A stretch of DNA of 64,000 nucleotides from assembly GCA_028287505.1 (NCBI GenBank), contig JAQBPN010000076.1, forward strand, positions 64,069 through 128,068, given 5' to 3'. Below are positions 35,088 through 46,442 of this stretch, piece by piece. The translations under genes and the position numbers were made by a program. Within the stretch, counting starts at the first letter, position 1. Every line of letters begins with the position of its first letter. The DNA comes from Fibrobacterota bacterium. GTDB taxonomy: Bacteria > Fibrobacterota > Fibrobacteria > UBA11236. A model generated the notes under the pieces. That model had not been told where the DNA came from. It was given only the letters and a program-made list of their open reading frames with translations, and ran no database searches.

Positions 35088-35870
35088 ATGCGCATCCATC
35101 CCACCGCGGTCCTGCATCCGTCCCTGGAGTTGCCCCCGGACCTGGAAGTAGGACCTTACGCCATCCTGGACCAGGACGTGGGTCTGGCGCCCGGCATCCG
35201 CATCGGTCCGTTCAGCCATGTCTATCCGGGTGTGCGTCTGGAGGCGGGCGTCCGGCTCGAGGATGGCGTCATCCTCGGCAATGCCCCCCAGGATATGAAG
35301 TACCGCGGGGAAAAAACCGGCGTCCGCATCGGGGCCGGAACCCACTTGCGGGAATACGTCACCGTGAACCGCGGCACCGCGGCCTCGGGTTGGACTACCG
35401 TGGGAAGCCATTGCCTCATCATGGCCTATACCCATGTGGCCCACGATTGCCACCTCGAGGATCAGGCCATAGTCGCCAACGGCGTGCACATGGGCGGCCA
35501 TGTCCGGATCGGCAAGGCGGCCGTCATCTCCGGAATGACCGGCATCCACCAATACGTCGTCATCGGCGCCGGAGCCTTCATTGGCGGAGGATTGCGGGTG
35601 GACAAGGACGTGCTGCCTTTTTCCAAGGCCCTGGGAGATCCCTTGCGTTATGCCGGCCTGAATGAAATGGGGCTCTCCAAATCCGGACTGCCGGCGGGAA
35701 CCGGGGCGGATTTGAAGGCGTTCTACCGGGGTCTGTTCCGGGACGGCAAAGAGGCGACCCTGGCGAAAGCGGAGGCGCTTGGCTCAGGGGCGATAAACCT
35801 GGTATTGAAGGATTTTTTCGGGAGCCAGAAGAGGGGCGTGCTGATGCGCCCTTCCGGCGGCATAGAATAG
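35088..35870 (+). CDS. lpxA: UDP-N-acetylglucosamine acyltransferase LpxA
   Basis: A 260-residue left-handed beta-helix enzyme, first step of lipid A synthesis. The start IHPTAVLHPS, the LGNAPQDMKYRGE segment, the REYVTVNRGT motif and the catalytic His in MAYTHVAHDCHL all match LpxA. A C-terminal helical part (about residue 190 onward) completes the trimer. It ends the lpxC-fabZ-lpxA group; a hairpin follows the stop. Confidence 0.96.
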   Translation: MRIHPTAVLHPSLELPPDLEVGPYAILDQDVGLAPGIRIGPFSHVYPGVRLEAGVRLEDGVILGNAPQDMKYRGEKTGVRIGAGTHLREYVTVNRGTAASGWTTVGSHCLIMAYTHVAHDCHLEDQAIVANGVHMGGHVRIGKAAVISGMTGIHQYVVIGAGAFIGGGLRVDKDVLPFSKALGDPLRYAGLNEMGLSKSGLPAGTGADLKAFYRGLFRDGKEATLAKAEALGSGAINLVLKDFFGSQKRGVLMRPSGGIE

Positions 35871-35903
35871 GCTCCGGTGCGCATTGTCAATGCGCACCGG
35901 AGC
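35871..35903. terminator. Perfect hairpin between convergent genes (probable bidirectional terminator)
   Basis: GCTCCGGTGCGCATTG and its exact reverse complement are separated by a single base. It starts directly after the lpxA stop and ends 8 bases before the 3' end of the minus-strand gene. Neither side has a strong T tract, so termination may be partial. Confidence 0.6.
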
Positions 35904-35911
35904 AAGACAAG

Positions 35912-36340
35912 CTAGGCCGTGTGGAGGTTGAGTTCCTCTTCAATCAACGGCATCAGCTGATCCTTCAGCTTTTCGAAGCAAAACACCTGCTGGAACATGG
36001 ACGTGCTGCGATGGGCTTCGGCTTTGTGGCGGATCCATTCGGCGACGCAGGTCTGGCGCTTGGAAAGGTCGTCGGCCTGGCCCCCGTCGATTTCCTTGCG
36101 GATGGTGTCGGACTGCTTGACCATGTATTGGGCCATGTTGAACGGCATATTGTGCTGGATGATGAAAATCTTGATGAGCATTTCCAGCGGGCGGGGGCCT
36201 TCGATGCGTTGGAAGTCTTGTATGAACTGTATCAGTTTGTCGCGATTGGCGCGGATGAACGGCAGGATTGAGGCTTTGAGATCGTTCATCTCGCCGCAAT
36301 CAAAGGCGTGTTCCAATTCTCTTACGACTTCGGATCCCAC
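35912..36340 (-). CDS. Hypothetical helical cytoplasmic protein
   Basis: A 142-residue protein that I do not recognise. It has no signal peptide or membrane segment and reads as mostly alpha-helical (DKLIQFIQDFQRIEGPRPLEMLIKIFIIQHNMP; MVKQSDTIRKEI; CFEKLKDQLMPLIEEEL). The GTG start at 36340 is supported by AGGGG nine bases upstream and an extended -10 promoter (TGGTATAAT) at 36392-36400, so it seems a real single-gene unit. It converges on lpxA. Confidence 0.7.
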   Translation of the reverse strand: MGSEVVRELEHAFDCGEMNDLKASILPFIRANRDKLIQFIQDFQRIEGPRPLEMLIKIFIIQHNMPFNMAQYMVKQSDTIRKEIDGGQADDLSKRQTCVAEWIRHKAEAHRSTSMFQQVFCFEKLKDQLMPLIEEELNLHTA

Positions 36341-36391
36341 CTGAGAATTCCCCTGAAAAAGAACCGAGAAAAAAGGTAGTACGCTATGATC

Positions 36392-36400
36392 ATTATACCA
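36392..36400 (-). promoter_or_regulatory. Extended -10 promoter for the hypothetical gene at 36340
   Basis: Read on the minus strand, TGGTATAAT combines a TGn extension with a perfect TATAAT. No good -35 hexamer is seen 17-18 bases upstream, which an extended -10 tolerates. The start would be near 36385, about 45 bases before the GTG. Confidence 0.6.
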
Positions 36401-36596
36401 AGTATTGCTTTTGTCCGCTCTGGTTTAGCGTGGGCGCCACCTCCAGAAAGTTAGGGTTTTTCCTTTTATTTCCGATATTTCACGGTGTGTTGGGGCCTAC
36501 ATTTTCATCTAGGGTCAAGGACTCGTAAAGTCCATATCGGATTTTTTTACAATCAAAAAAAGTGTTTGCTTGTAGTGTGCGTGTGGCGCGGGGAGC

Positions 36597-36630
36597 AAAA
36601 AAAAGATCCCCGGGTGGAAGCCCGGGGATC
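36597..36630 (-). terminator. Strong terminator after pyruvate phosphate dikinase
   Basis: On the minus strand, GATCCCCGGG pairs perfectly with CCCGGGGATC around a six-base loop and is followed by eight T residues. It lies 65 bases after the dikinase stop. Confidence 0.92.
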
Positions 36631-36694
36631 CTAGGAATGCGGAATCGAAAAAACGGACTCAGGGTTCCCCGGATGGGAAACCTGGAATCCGGAT

Positions 36695-39676
<2,982 letters not shown>

Positions 39677-40120
39677 ATGGACTCCCTTGATATTGGTCTT
39701 TTGACCCTGGATCTGTGGAAAAAAACCTGATTTTGAGACAGGTCAATGTAGTTCGAAGGGGGGGAATCCTCAAGGTTTTTGGCGTTCCAGCCCTGTGGCG
39801 GCGGGGGTTGGGAGGAAGAGCGGACGGAGAATCCGAGGCGGGGATTTGTGGGAGGGGATGCTTTGATGGGCGTTTCGTCGGGCGTCGGGCGACGGGCGTC
39901 GGGCGTTAAGAAAAACAGGACTGCGGGGAAGCGGCAGTGAATGCGCTGCCGCGAGCCCCAGCCGCCCAAATCTTTGTTGTTTTCTGGTTTTTCTTTACGC
40001 CCGACACCCGACGCCTAGGCGCGAAGCGGGGAAGGCAGGGATGCCGTACGCCCGACGAGATGTTGCCTTAAGCGGGGTGTCTAAAGTTCAGGGGAGCCTT
40101 ACTCGGCGGATCCTCCGGTC
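39677..40120. other. Gene-free region upstream of ppdK with a hairpin repeat
   Basis: It contains a TCGGGCG-type inverted repeat (39873-40015) and, near ppdK, a short minus-strand hairpin ACCTG/CAGGT (39739-39743 with 39725-39729) followed by seven T residues, which may be an attenuator or terminator ahead of ppdK. I see no gene. Longer open frames here translate the repeat and have no homology-like features. Confidence 0.5.
39873..40015. repeat. TCGGGCG/GTTAAGAAAAAC inverted repeat, copy 1
   Basis: Tandem GGCGTCGGGCG units lead into GGGCGTTAAGAAAAAC (left arm ends at 39916). The right arm, GTTTTTCTTTACGCCCGAC plus CCCGACGCC (39987-40015), is its near-exact inverse, so the element folds into a long stem with a loop of about 70 bases. 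The left arm shares an identical 22-base core with a second copy at 43522-43543. Confidence 0.75.
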
Positions 40121-40924
40121 TCAGCCATCGCCCAAGCGCATAATCCCCGAGTCCATGGGTCCTCGGCGGTGGAATGCAACGGCGGGATCCCCGTCGATGG
40201 ATTTGTTGTACAGGCTCCGTTCCAATTCCCGGGCCGCCGTGTACAGGGCCTTGGATTCCAGATCGTAATGGGCGTTCAGTTTGTCCCTGAGGCTTTCGGT
40301 CAGTTCGGCCATTTCCCCGGCCGCGATGGAACCGGGGTGGGCCGCTTCGTGGGCGCGCATGCGCAGGGCCAGCGCGGCGATATTGCCGTAGAATTGCCGG
40401 CCTTCCTTGGCGTCCTGGTTGGCCATATAGGTCTGGATGGATCCCAGGTGGAATTCAGGATGCACGTTGCGGTCCCGGAGGCAGGCCTCGTAGCGGAGAA
40501 CCTTGGGAAACAGGTAGCCTTCTTCCTGGTCTATATGGGCCTGGAAGTCCCGCACCCAATCCTTGAAGGCCGCCTGGAATTTGCGCAGGTCCGCGGATTC
40601 CCCGGAATCGGCGAGGGCATGGATGTCGAGCAGATGGTTGATGTCGGCGACTTCCTGCAAAAGAAAGCTGCGGTGCTCGTGGGTGAGAAAATCCACCAGC
40701 ATGTACAGGGGCATGGCGCTCCAGTCGGTATCGGAAGCCGGAACCCGGGCATAGGACACTTCATCCAGGAAATCGTCCATCCCATCCCGACGGAAAAGGT
40801 CGCCCAGAGGTTTGTCGAGGGAATCCCAATAGCGGATCTTGCGCTTGTCTAATATGGCTATGGCCATGGGCCGCATCTTGAGGAGGGAGCGAACCGGGGT
40901 TTGTTGGGAAAGCATGCTCTTCAT
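40121..40924 (-). CDS. Hemerythrin-like di-iron protein, RIC/YtfE-ScdA type
   Basis: A 267-residue protein. Residues about 8-60 (SLLKMRPMAIAILDKRKIRYWDSLDKPLGDLF) match the ScdA N-terminal (DUF542) fold, but the usual Cys pair (FCCGG) is missing. The rest is a hemerythrin-like four-helix bundle with candidate iron ligands in LTHEHRSFL, HIDQEEGYLFPKV, HPEFHLGS and HEAAHPG, plus HYDLESKALY near the end. RIC proteins repair iron-sulfur or di-iron centres after nitrosative or oxidative stress. The ATG at 40924 follows AAAGGA; a further upstream start has no support. It stands alone. Confidence 0.82.
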   Translation of the reverse strand: MKSMLSQQTPVRSLLKMRPMAIAILDKRKIRYWDSLDKPLGDLFRRDGMDDFLDEVSYARVPASDTDWSAMPLYMLVDFLTHEHRSFLLQEVADINHLLDIHALADSGESADLRKFQAAFKDWVRDFQAHIDQEEGYLFPKVLRYEACLRDRNVHPEFHLGSIQTYMANQDAKEGRQFYGNIAALALRMRAHEAAHPGSIAAGEMAELTESLRDKLNAHYDLESKALYTAARELERSLYNKSIDGDPAVAFHRRGPMDSGIMRLGDG

Positions 40925-41168
40925 GGCAGTCCTTTCAATAGGCTGTCTTGCTGGTTCCCGATTTTTCCGGCTCCACCTGGGGCCCGCGGCCATGTAGTTA
41001 AGGTACTGGATCCCCTGTAAAAACTCCACCTATAAAAGCGCAATCTTGCCGGGGAGAAGTTTGGATTTTTTTCGAACGCGCGGTCCGCCTCCCGGGTCTG
41101 CCCGCCGCGCCATCCGCTCTATTCCGGTTTTCGGGCCGGAAACGGCGGGAGCCCGCTGGTGCTGGGGT

Positions 41169-42320
41169 TCAGCCGATCCGGAAGCCGAGCGCCGCAAGCC
41201 GGGAGCGCAACTCCCGCTTTCCCTCCGGTAAGCGCCGGATGGTATACGACGGGAATTCGTGACGGACCGGATAGTCGCGTCGTTGGCGATCGAATGCTTT
41301 GCCCGCGTCTTTTTCCCGGAAGGATTCCCGCAAGCGGGCATCGTCCGCGGTGATATCGTAGGCGGCGGCCGTGCAATGATGCAGAAATGCCTCGTCCGAT
41401 CCCAGATCCGCATAATCTATGACCGGGCGCGCCGGCGCCGGGTATTCCGGAAGCCATTGGTCCGTGAACCCGAAATGGCGCCGGAAGGCTTGGGCCACTT
41501 GGCCGGTGCCGTTGAGTTTGCCCTGCAGCGAATAACCCGCGATGTGCGGCGTGACCAAGTCGGCCCGGGCGCACAGGTTCTGATCGATGCGCGGCTCTCC
41601 CGTGAACACGTCCAGGATCAAATGGCGGATTCTGCCGGCGTCGAGAGCGGCGGCCAAGGCGGTATCCTCAATCACCTCGCCCCGGCAGGTATTGAAGAGC
41701 ACGACCGGACGCGTCAAGCGCGCGAAGAAATCCGCGCCGGCCAGCTTCAGGGTGGGGCAGGGGCCGTCGAGCGTAAGCGGCACATGCAAGGTGAGAACAT
41801 CGCATTGTTCAAGCAGGGCGGGCAATGCCATGTAAGCGTCCGGGTCTCCGCCGGCCGCCCGGGCCGCATCCCGCAGGGGCGGATCGGATTTCAGGACGCG
41901 CATTCCCAAGGCCAGGGCTTTGCGCTCCACCTGTTTGCCTACGTGGCCGTGGCCGATGATGCCGAGGGTCTTGCCCGCCAGGGGAAAACCATTCCGGGCC
42001 TGCAGGTGGGCCAGGGCGGCGGTGACGTAATCGCCCACCGAGTTGGCGTTGCAACCGGGAGCGGAGGAAAAACCGATGCCGCGCGAGCGCAGATAGTCCT
42101 GATCGATGTGATCGGTGCCGATGGTGGCCGTGCCCACGAAACTCACCGGCGTCCCGTCCAGGAGGCGGGCATCCACCCGCGTGATGGATCGGACGATGAG
42201 CGCATCGGCCTCGGCGATGTCCTTGCGGGTCAGCTCCCGTCCCGCGAAGGGAAACACCTCCCCGTGGGCCGAAAAGGCTTCCTTGCCCATGGGAATGTTC
42301 TCATCGACCCAAATCTTCAT
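41169..42320 (-). CDS. pdxB: Erythronate-4-phosphate dehydrogenase
   Basis: A 383-residue D-2-hydroxyacid dehydrogenase, second step of DXP-independent pyridoxal 5'-phosphate synthesis. PdxB-type features are the N-terminus MKIWVDENIPMGKEAF, GCNANSVGDYV, the nucleotide-binding LGIIGHGHVGKQVERKALALGM, FNTCRGEVI and PHIAGYSLQGK with the catalytic His. The C-terminal extension beyond the catalytic domain, a dimerisation region in PdxB, is present. It is divergent from the serine acetyltransferase gene across 155 bases; both use serine-pathway chemistry, but a link is speculative. Confidence 0.94.
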   Translation of the reverse strand: MKIWVDENIPMGKEAFSAHGEVFPFAGRELTRKDIAEADALIVRSITRVDARLLDGTPVSFVGTATIGTDHIDQDYLRSRGIGFSSAPGCNANSVGDYVTAALAHLQARNGFPLAGKTLGIIGHGHVGKQVERKALALGMRVLKSDPPLRDAARAAGGDPDAYMALPALLEQCDVLTLHVPLTLDGPCPTLKLAGADFFARLTRPVVLFNTCRGEVIEDTALAAALDAGRIRHLILDVFTGEPRIDQNLCARADLVTPHIAGYSLQGKLNGTGQVAQAFRRHFGFTDQWLPEYPAPARPVIDYADLGSDEAFLHHCTAAAYDITADDARLRESFREKDAGKAFDRQRRDYPVRHEFPSYTIRRLPEGKRELRSRLAALGFRIG

Positions 42321-42475
42321 GCGGCCTCCGTGCAGCTGACCCTTCGCGCAAAGGTCAAAATAGCATTTCCCGGGCCGGCTTTAGCCGCGGCGCGGGGCTT
42401 CCCGACGTCCGCCGCCGCCGTCGGGGCCCCAGGCTTTGCGGGGCCGGGCTTTGCTAGTATATTTCGGCCACTACC

Positions 42476-43408
42476 ATGGACAAACGCAACGCGGACGGAA
42501 ACAAAGACGGATTGGAAGAGCTTGCCGGAAAATTGGGCAAGGCCATAACCGGGGATCATCTGGCGAACATCTGGGAGGGCTGCAATCTGCCCGGCCGGGA
42601 CGCGGTGGCCCAAGTGCTCGATCAATTGCTGTCCGTGCTGTTCCCGGGCGTATTCGGCAATCAGGTGGTGCGCGAGGATGAGCTCGATGATTTCCTGTTG
42701 GAAAGCCTCGCTTCCGTGCGGCATTCCCTGTCCCATCAGATCGGCATGGCGCTGGACTTCCGGGCTTCCCTGGACAGGCCCATCCTTCCCGGGGATCCAC
42801 GTTGCGGGACCAATGCGGAAAAGGGCGCCGTAGCCGCGACCAGACTGTTGGAGTCCCTGCCCCGCATCCGTCAGGTGCTGGGGCAGGACCTCCTGGCCGC
42901 GTATGAAGGGGATCCCGCGGCGGGTTCCGTGGTGGAAGTCCTCATGAGCTATCCGTTCGTCCAGGCCATCTCCACCCATCGCATCGCCCATGAGCTGTAT
43001 CTCGCGGGCGTTCCCCTGCTGCCCCGCATGATGAGCGAAGTCGCCCATTCCCGCACGGGCTCGGACATCCATCCCGGCGCGACCATCGGCCCCGGATTCT
43101 TCATCGACCACGGCACCGGAGTCGTCATCGGCGAGACGACCGTCATCGGCCGGGGCGTCAAACTTTACCAGGGCGTGACCCTGGGGGCGCTCAGTTTCCC
43201 CAAGGACCAGGACGGCAATCCCATCAAGGGCATCAAACGTCATCCCAACATCGAGGACAACGTTACCATCTACGCGGGAGCCACCGTGCTGGGGGGGGAG
43301 ACCACCATCGGCAAGGGCAGCGTCATCGGCGGTAACTGCTGGATTACCTCCTCCGTGCCGCCGGAAACGGTGGTCATGTCCGAACAGGCCCGGCGCAAGC
43401 ACAAGTGA
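42476..43408 (+). CDS. cysE: Serine O-acetyltransferase (CysE/EpsC type)
   Basis: Makes O-acetylserine for cysteine synthesis. The N-terminal 170 residues are helical (VVEVLMSYPFVQAISTHRIAHELYLAG). A left-handed beta-helix follows, with the catalytic His in IHPGATIGPGFFIDHGTGVVIGET and the hexapeptide coils GVTLGALSF and GAKV-like turns. The long helical N-terminus and 310-residue length resemble the SrpH/EpsC branch rather than E. coli CysE. It ends RRKHK without the Ile that in CysE docks into cysteine synthase, so that complex may not form. Confidence 0.92.
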   Translation: MDKRNADGNKDGLEELAGKLGKAITGDHLANIWEGCNLPGRDAVAQVLDQLLSVLFPGVFGNQVVREDELDDFLLESLASVRHSLSHQIGMALDFRASLDRPILPGDPRCGTNAEKGAVAATRLLESLPRIRQVLGQDLLAAYEGDPAAGSVVEVLMSYPFVQAISTHRIAHELYLAGVPLLPRMMSEVAHSRTGSDIHPGATIGPGFFIDHGTGVVIGETTVIGRGVKLYQGVTLGALSFPKDQDGNPIKGIKRHPNIEDNVTIYAGATVLGGETTIGKGSVIGGNCWITSSVPPETVVMSEQARRKHK

Positions 43409-43514
43409 ATGTGAAGATCGGCGGGGAAGCGGATTAGTAGCTTGACGCCGGCTGCGTAGAGAAGTGTTTCGTCGGGCGACCGGGCCGCCCCCTGGCGACG
43501 ACGCTGCGCCCCTT

Positions 43515-43605
43515 GGCGTCGGGCGTCGGGCGTTAAGAAAAACCGGAAAACACCATTCATAACTCATTCTTAGGTTTTTCTTCGCGCCCGACGCCCGACG
43601 AAACG
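43515..43605. repeat. TCGGGCG/GTTAAGAAAAAC inverted repeat, copy 2
   Basis: The left arm GGCGTCGGGCG then GGGCGTTAAGAAAAAC ends at 43543. The right arm, GGTTTTTCTTCGCGCCCGAC and CCCGACG, spans 43573-43600, separated by a 29-base loop. An extra CGTCGGGCG-like unit lies at 43471. The left core is identical over 22 bases to copy 1. It sits between cysE and the glycosyltransferase gene; the rest of this 275-base gap has no gene. Confidence 0.75.
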
Positions 43606-43671
43606 CTGGTACAGTGTTCTTAGGCGTCCATAGAGAACCTCCTTTTCCATAACCTCCTCTTCGAATTACGC

Positions 43672-43683
43672 TATAATACCCAC
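43672..43683 (+). promoter_or_regulatory. Promoter giving a likely leaderless glycosyltransferase mRNA
   Basis: A perfect TATAAT at 43672-43677 lies six bases before the ATG. Standard spacing puts the start of transcription at about 43684, the A of the start codon. No ribosome binding site is present; the -35 region is poor. Confidence 0.5.
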
Positions 43684-44784
43684 ATGCCGTCCCTTCGCAT
43701 TGGTCTCATCGGTCCCGACCGGACCCAGCCTTGCGGTATCGCGGACTACACTTCGCGCCTGGCCGCCGCCCTAGCGGGGAAATGCGATTTGGCGTTCGTG
43801 CCTTTCCGCGACGCCCTTGCGGATTCCCGCCTGGCCGGATGCAGCGGCATCCTGGTCCAATACGAACGATCCCTGATGCCGCCGCCAACGCGCGAGGGCG
43901 ATTTCCTGGCCGCGCTTTCCGCGCGCCATCCGGACCGTGTTTTCGTGGTGCCTCATGAAGTCTACGACCAGGATCCGTTCGCGTTTCCGTATGCGGGCCT
44001 GCGCTCCAGGTTTCCGCCTTTGCTGTGGTTGAAACGTCTGCGTTACCTGCGCCTCCATCGCGACTATGCCGCGGAGAAACGGCTCCAGGCCCGGGGCTAC
44101 GGGGCCCACCGCGTCATCCCGCTCTCGGGTCCCGGCGCGGAGATCCTGCGGGGGTTGGCGGGGGACAAGGTGCTGGATCCGGTACCCCATGCTTTTTACG
44201 CCCCGCCTGAATCAGGGGAAGCGCAAGGCGGAACACCCGGACGGGATGCGTTTTTCCCGGTTCCGCCCAAAGCATTACTGGGCATTTTCGGATTCCTCAA
44301 TCCGGGCCTGGATTATGGGGCTGCATTGGATCTGCTTGCGGGCCTGGACCCGGGAGTCTGCCTGTTGATACTGGGCGGGCTGCGCGGAGAAAAGGCCGGG
44401 GAGGTTGGACTCGATCGCGAAGTCGCGGCGCGCGGGGTGCAGGCCCGTGTGCGGGTGACCGGTTATCTGCCGGAAGCGGGATTGGCAGCCCACCTGCGCT
44501 TGTGCGATGTATTCCTCTGCCCCATGCGTTTCAAGAGCAACAGCGGTTCCCTGCTGCACCTGCTCCACCTGGGAAGGCCCATCATCGTTTCCGATCTTCC
44601 CTTGACCCGGTACCTCAAGGATCAGGGCGCGCCTTTGCAGTTGTATGCCGGACCCGGAGAAATGCGGATGCAGGTGGAGGCGGCCCTTTCGGGAGCGGCG
44701 CCGGCGCAGGCCAACCGTTATCCCTGGGACTTCGATGCGGTAGCGGAGGCTTACCTGCGGATCCTGGGCGCGCAACGGAGTTAA
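43684..44784 (+). CDS. GT4-like glycosyltransferase
   Basis: A 366-residue protein with a GT-B two-Rossmann layout. The N-terminal domain begins LRIGLIGPDRTQPCGIADYTSRLAAAL, the form seen in sugar-nucleotide-dependent GT4 enzymes. The C-terminal domain has GIFGFLNPGLDYG, RVRVTGYLPEAGLAAHLRLCDVFLCPMRFKSNSGSLLHLLHLGRPIIVSD, where the RFKSNSGS segment is at the usual EX7E nucleotide-binding site, though the first Glu is not obvious. Its sugar and acceptor are unknown. It stands alone, with a start that may be leaderless, and converges on the OM protein gene. Confidence 0.8.
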   Translation: MPSLRIGLIGPDRTQPCGIADYTSRLAAALAGKCDLAFVPFRDALADSRLAGCSGILVQYERSLMPPPTREGDFLAALSARHPDRVFVVPHEVYDQDPFAFPYAGLRSRFPPLLWLKRLRYLRLHRDYAAEKRLQARGYGAHRVIPLSGPGAEILRGLAGDKVLDPVPHAFYAPPESGEAQGGTPGRDAFFPVPPKALLGIFGFLNPGLDYGAALDLLAGLDPGVCLLILGGLRGEKAGEVGLDREVAARGVQARVRVTGYLPEAGLAAHLRLCDVFLCPMRFKSNSGSLLHLLHLGRPIIVSDLPLTRYLKDQGAPLQLYAGPGEMRMQVEAALSGAAPAQANRYPWDFDAVAEAYLRILGAQRS

Positions 44785-44818
44785 GGCCGGCTCCGCGCTT
44801 CCTTCCGATCAGCCGTTG

Positions 44819-46438
44819 CTAGAAGTTGAAGGACAGGCGCAAGGAGAGGTTATGCGTGCTGGGAAAACGGTTCTTGACGTCTTCGAGCTGTTCCTTCACT
44901 TGGTACAGATACCCGACTTCCAGATTTCGGCTTAGGAAAAACCGAAAGTCCGCAGTGAGATCGACCAGGCGCAGGCGCGACAGACTCGCATTGGGGGCGA
45001 ACAACTCAGTGCGCAAATCCAGGGCCATCTGCGAGCCCAAACGCACAGTAGCGTTCAGATTGGATTCGACTCCGATCTCATATGCGGATTTGCTTCGAAA
45101 AAAGTCCCCGTTGGAATTCGCTGAATAGCTGTAGTCCACCAGGTTCTGACGCGCGGAAAAGCCGATCTGCGTGGAGGCCTCCAGGTAGTACTTTGAGAGC
45201 ATCTCCACATTGATGCCGATTCCTTCAGCCAACTCGACGGGATCGAATGCAGGGCTGATCAGGAAATCCCCCGAGGTATCCGTGGAAAACCTTTGTACCG
45301 GAGTTCCGCTCGAGTCCACCGTTACAAAGATTTTGACCGTATCCTTGTCCGAGTAACGGGGAAAGACATGCGTATCGACGGTGGTCCGGATGTAAGGGCC
45401 CAGCCATTCATTCAACCGACGGATCCATGTGGTGCGCAGTTGGGCGATATCGGAAGTCACGCTGAAACGGCGTCCGCGCTCTTTGCTGAAAATGTCCTGC
45501 AGGAAGACTTCGCTGATTCCCAGATAGCGTACGTTGTCGAAATTGGCCCGGAGGCGAAGATCGCTGGAGACCTGCATGGTCTCCTTCCGGACATCCTCCT
45601 GACTGGTCTGGCGGGACAGGTTCACGTTGCCGCCCGCCCTCAAACCGTAGCTCCAATAACTTCCCGCCTTCTTGCGGGCATCGAGGGATTTCAGGCCGCC
45701 GGAAATGATATCGCCGCTGGTCTTGTCGTAGATCACCTCGACCTGGGAGAGTTCCCCGGGGTTGAGCTGCACGGTGATATAGTTGCGGAGGGAGTTGAAA
45801 CCTTCGCCCGGTTTGCTGATGCGGTACAGGCCGGGCGGAAGGAGCCAGGTCCTGATGTCCTGCAGTCTTTCCTGTTTCAGGCCATGCCCTTTGCCGAAAT
45901 TGATCCACTTGTCCATGCGGATCACTTCGTATTGCCCGTCGATATAGTCCCCGTCCCCGGTCATGGTTTCCACGATCAGGCCGGCCCAATCCGGCGGGAT
46001 GACGGTGGTATGGCCTTCCTCCACCGTCACGTCGACGGGAATCTGCTGGATGGAGGTGCCGGATCCCAATCGCAAGGTATAGAAGCCCGAGTCGAGCAGG
46101 ATACGCTCGCCGGTCTGTCCGGATTTCACGAGCTTGCCGCCGAGGGTGTATATGGAGACTTCCGGTTCGCGCCTGGGTTCCGAATACGTGGGGACGAATA
46201 CCGCGCCCTTTCCCAGGGGAATGAGGGTGCGGTCGCGGGAAAGCTGCTCTTCAACCGGAGGAGTGAGCCAGTTGGTGCTCTTGATTACCGGCTTGGCCTC
46301 CGCCTTGACCTTGGTTTGGGACTTTTCCACTTCTCCGCTGGAGATGTCTTCGCCGGGCAGATCGCCGATTTGGGCGGCCCGGCCGGAATGGGCCGCGGCC
46401 AGGAAGGCGATGAGCATCGCTGGAAGGGAAAATCGCAT
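44819..46438 (-). CDS. Putative outer-membrane beta-barrel protein of the Mla-like operon
   Basis: A 539-residue exported protein (signal LPAMLIAFLAAAHSGRA). Residues about 65-200 look like beta-sandwich modules (VSIYTLGGKLVKSGQTGERILLDSGFYTLRLGSG; WLLPPGLYRISKPGEGFNSLRNYITV) of the PEGA type. From about 240 there are alternating amphipathic strands and a terminal SLRLSFNF, the beta-signal for BamA insertion. I do not recognise the family. It is the last gene of a minus-strand operon (4 bases from the lipoprotein) encoding an MCE lipid transporter, so it may be the outer-membrane partner. Confidence 0.75.
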   Translation of the reverse strand: MRFSLPAMLIAFLAAAHSGRAAQIGDLPGEDISSGEVEKSQTKVKAEAKPVIKSTNWLTPPVEEQLSRDRTLIPLGKGAVFVPTYSEPRREPEVSIYTLGGKLVKSGQTGERILLDSGFYTLRLGSGTSIQQIPVDVTVEEGHTTVIPPDWAGLIVETMTGDGDYIDGQYEVIRMDKWINFGKGHGLKQERLQDIRTWLLPPGLYRISKPGEGFNSLRNYITVQLNPGELSQVEVIYDKTSGDIISGGLKSLDARKKAGSYWSYGLRAGGNVNLSRQTSQEDVRKETMQVSSDLRLRANFDNVRYLGISEVFLQDIFSKERGRRFSVTSDIAQLRTTWIRRLNEWLGPYIRTTVDTHVFPRYSDKDTVKIFVTVDSSGTPVQRFSTDTSGDFLISPAFDPVELAEGIGINVEMLSKYYLEASTQIGFSARQNLVDYSYSANSNGDFFRSKSAYEIGVESNLNATVRLGSQMALDLRTELFAPNASLSRLRLVDLTADFRFFLSRNLEVGYLYQVKEQLEDVKNRFPSTHNLSLRLSFNF

Positions 46439-46442
46439 GGGC

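Larger units (their letters stand above)
36341..36694. other. AT-rich intergenic region with promoter and terminator
   Basis: No coding frame is convincing here. From the right it holds the dikinase terminator (36597-36630), an AT-rich stretch (about 36440-36580), a small hairpin GGACT/AGTCC near 36520, and the promoter of the hypothetical gene. The low GC compared with the flanks suits a regulatory spacer. Confidence 0.6.
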
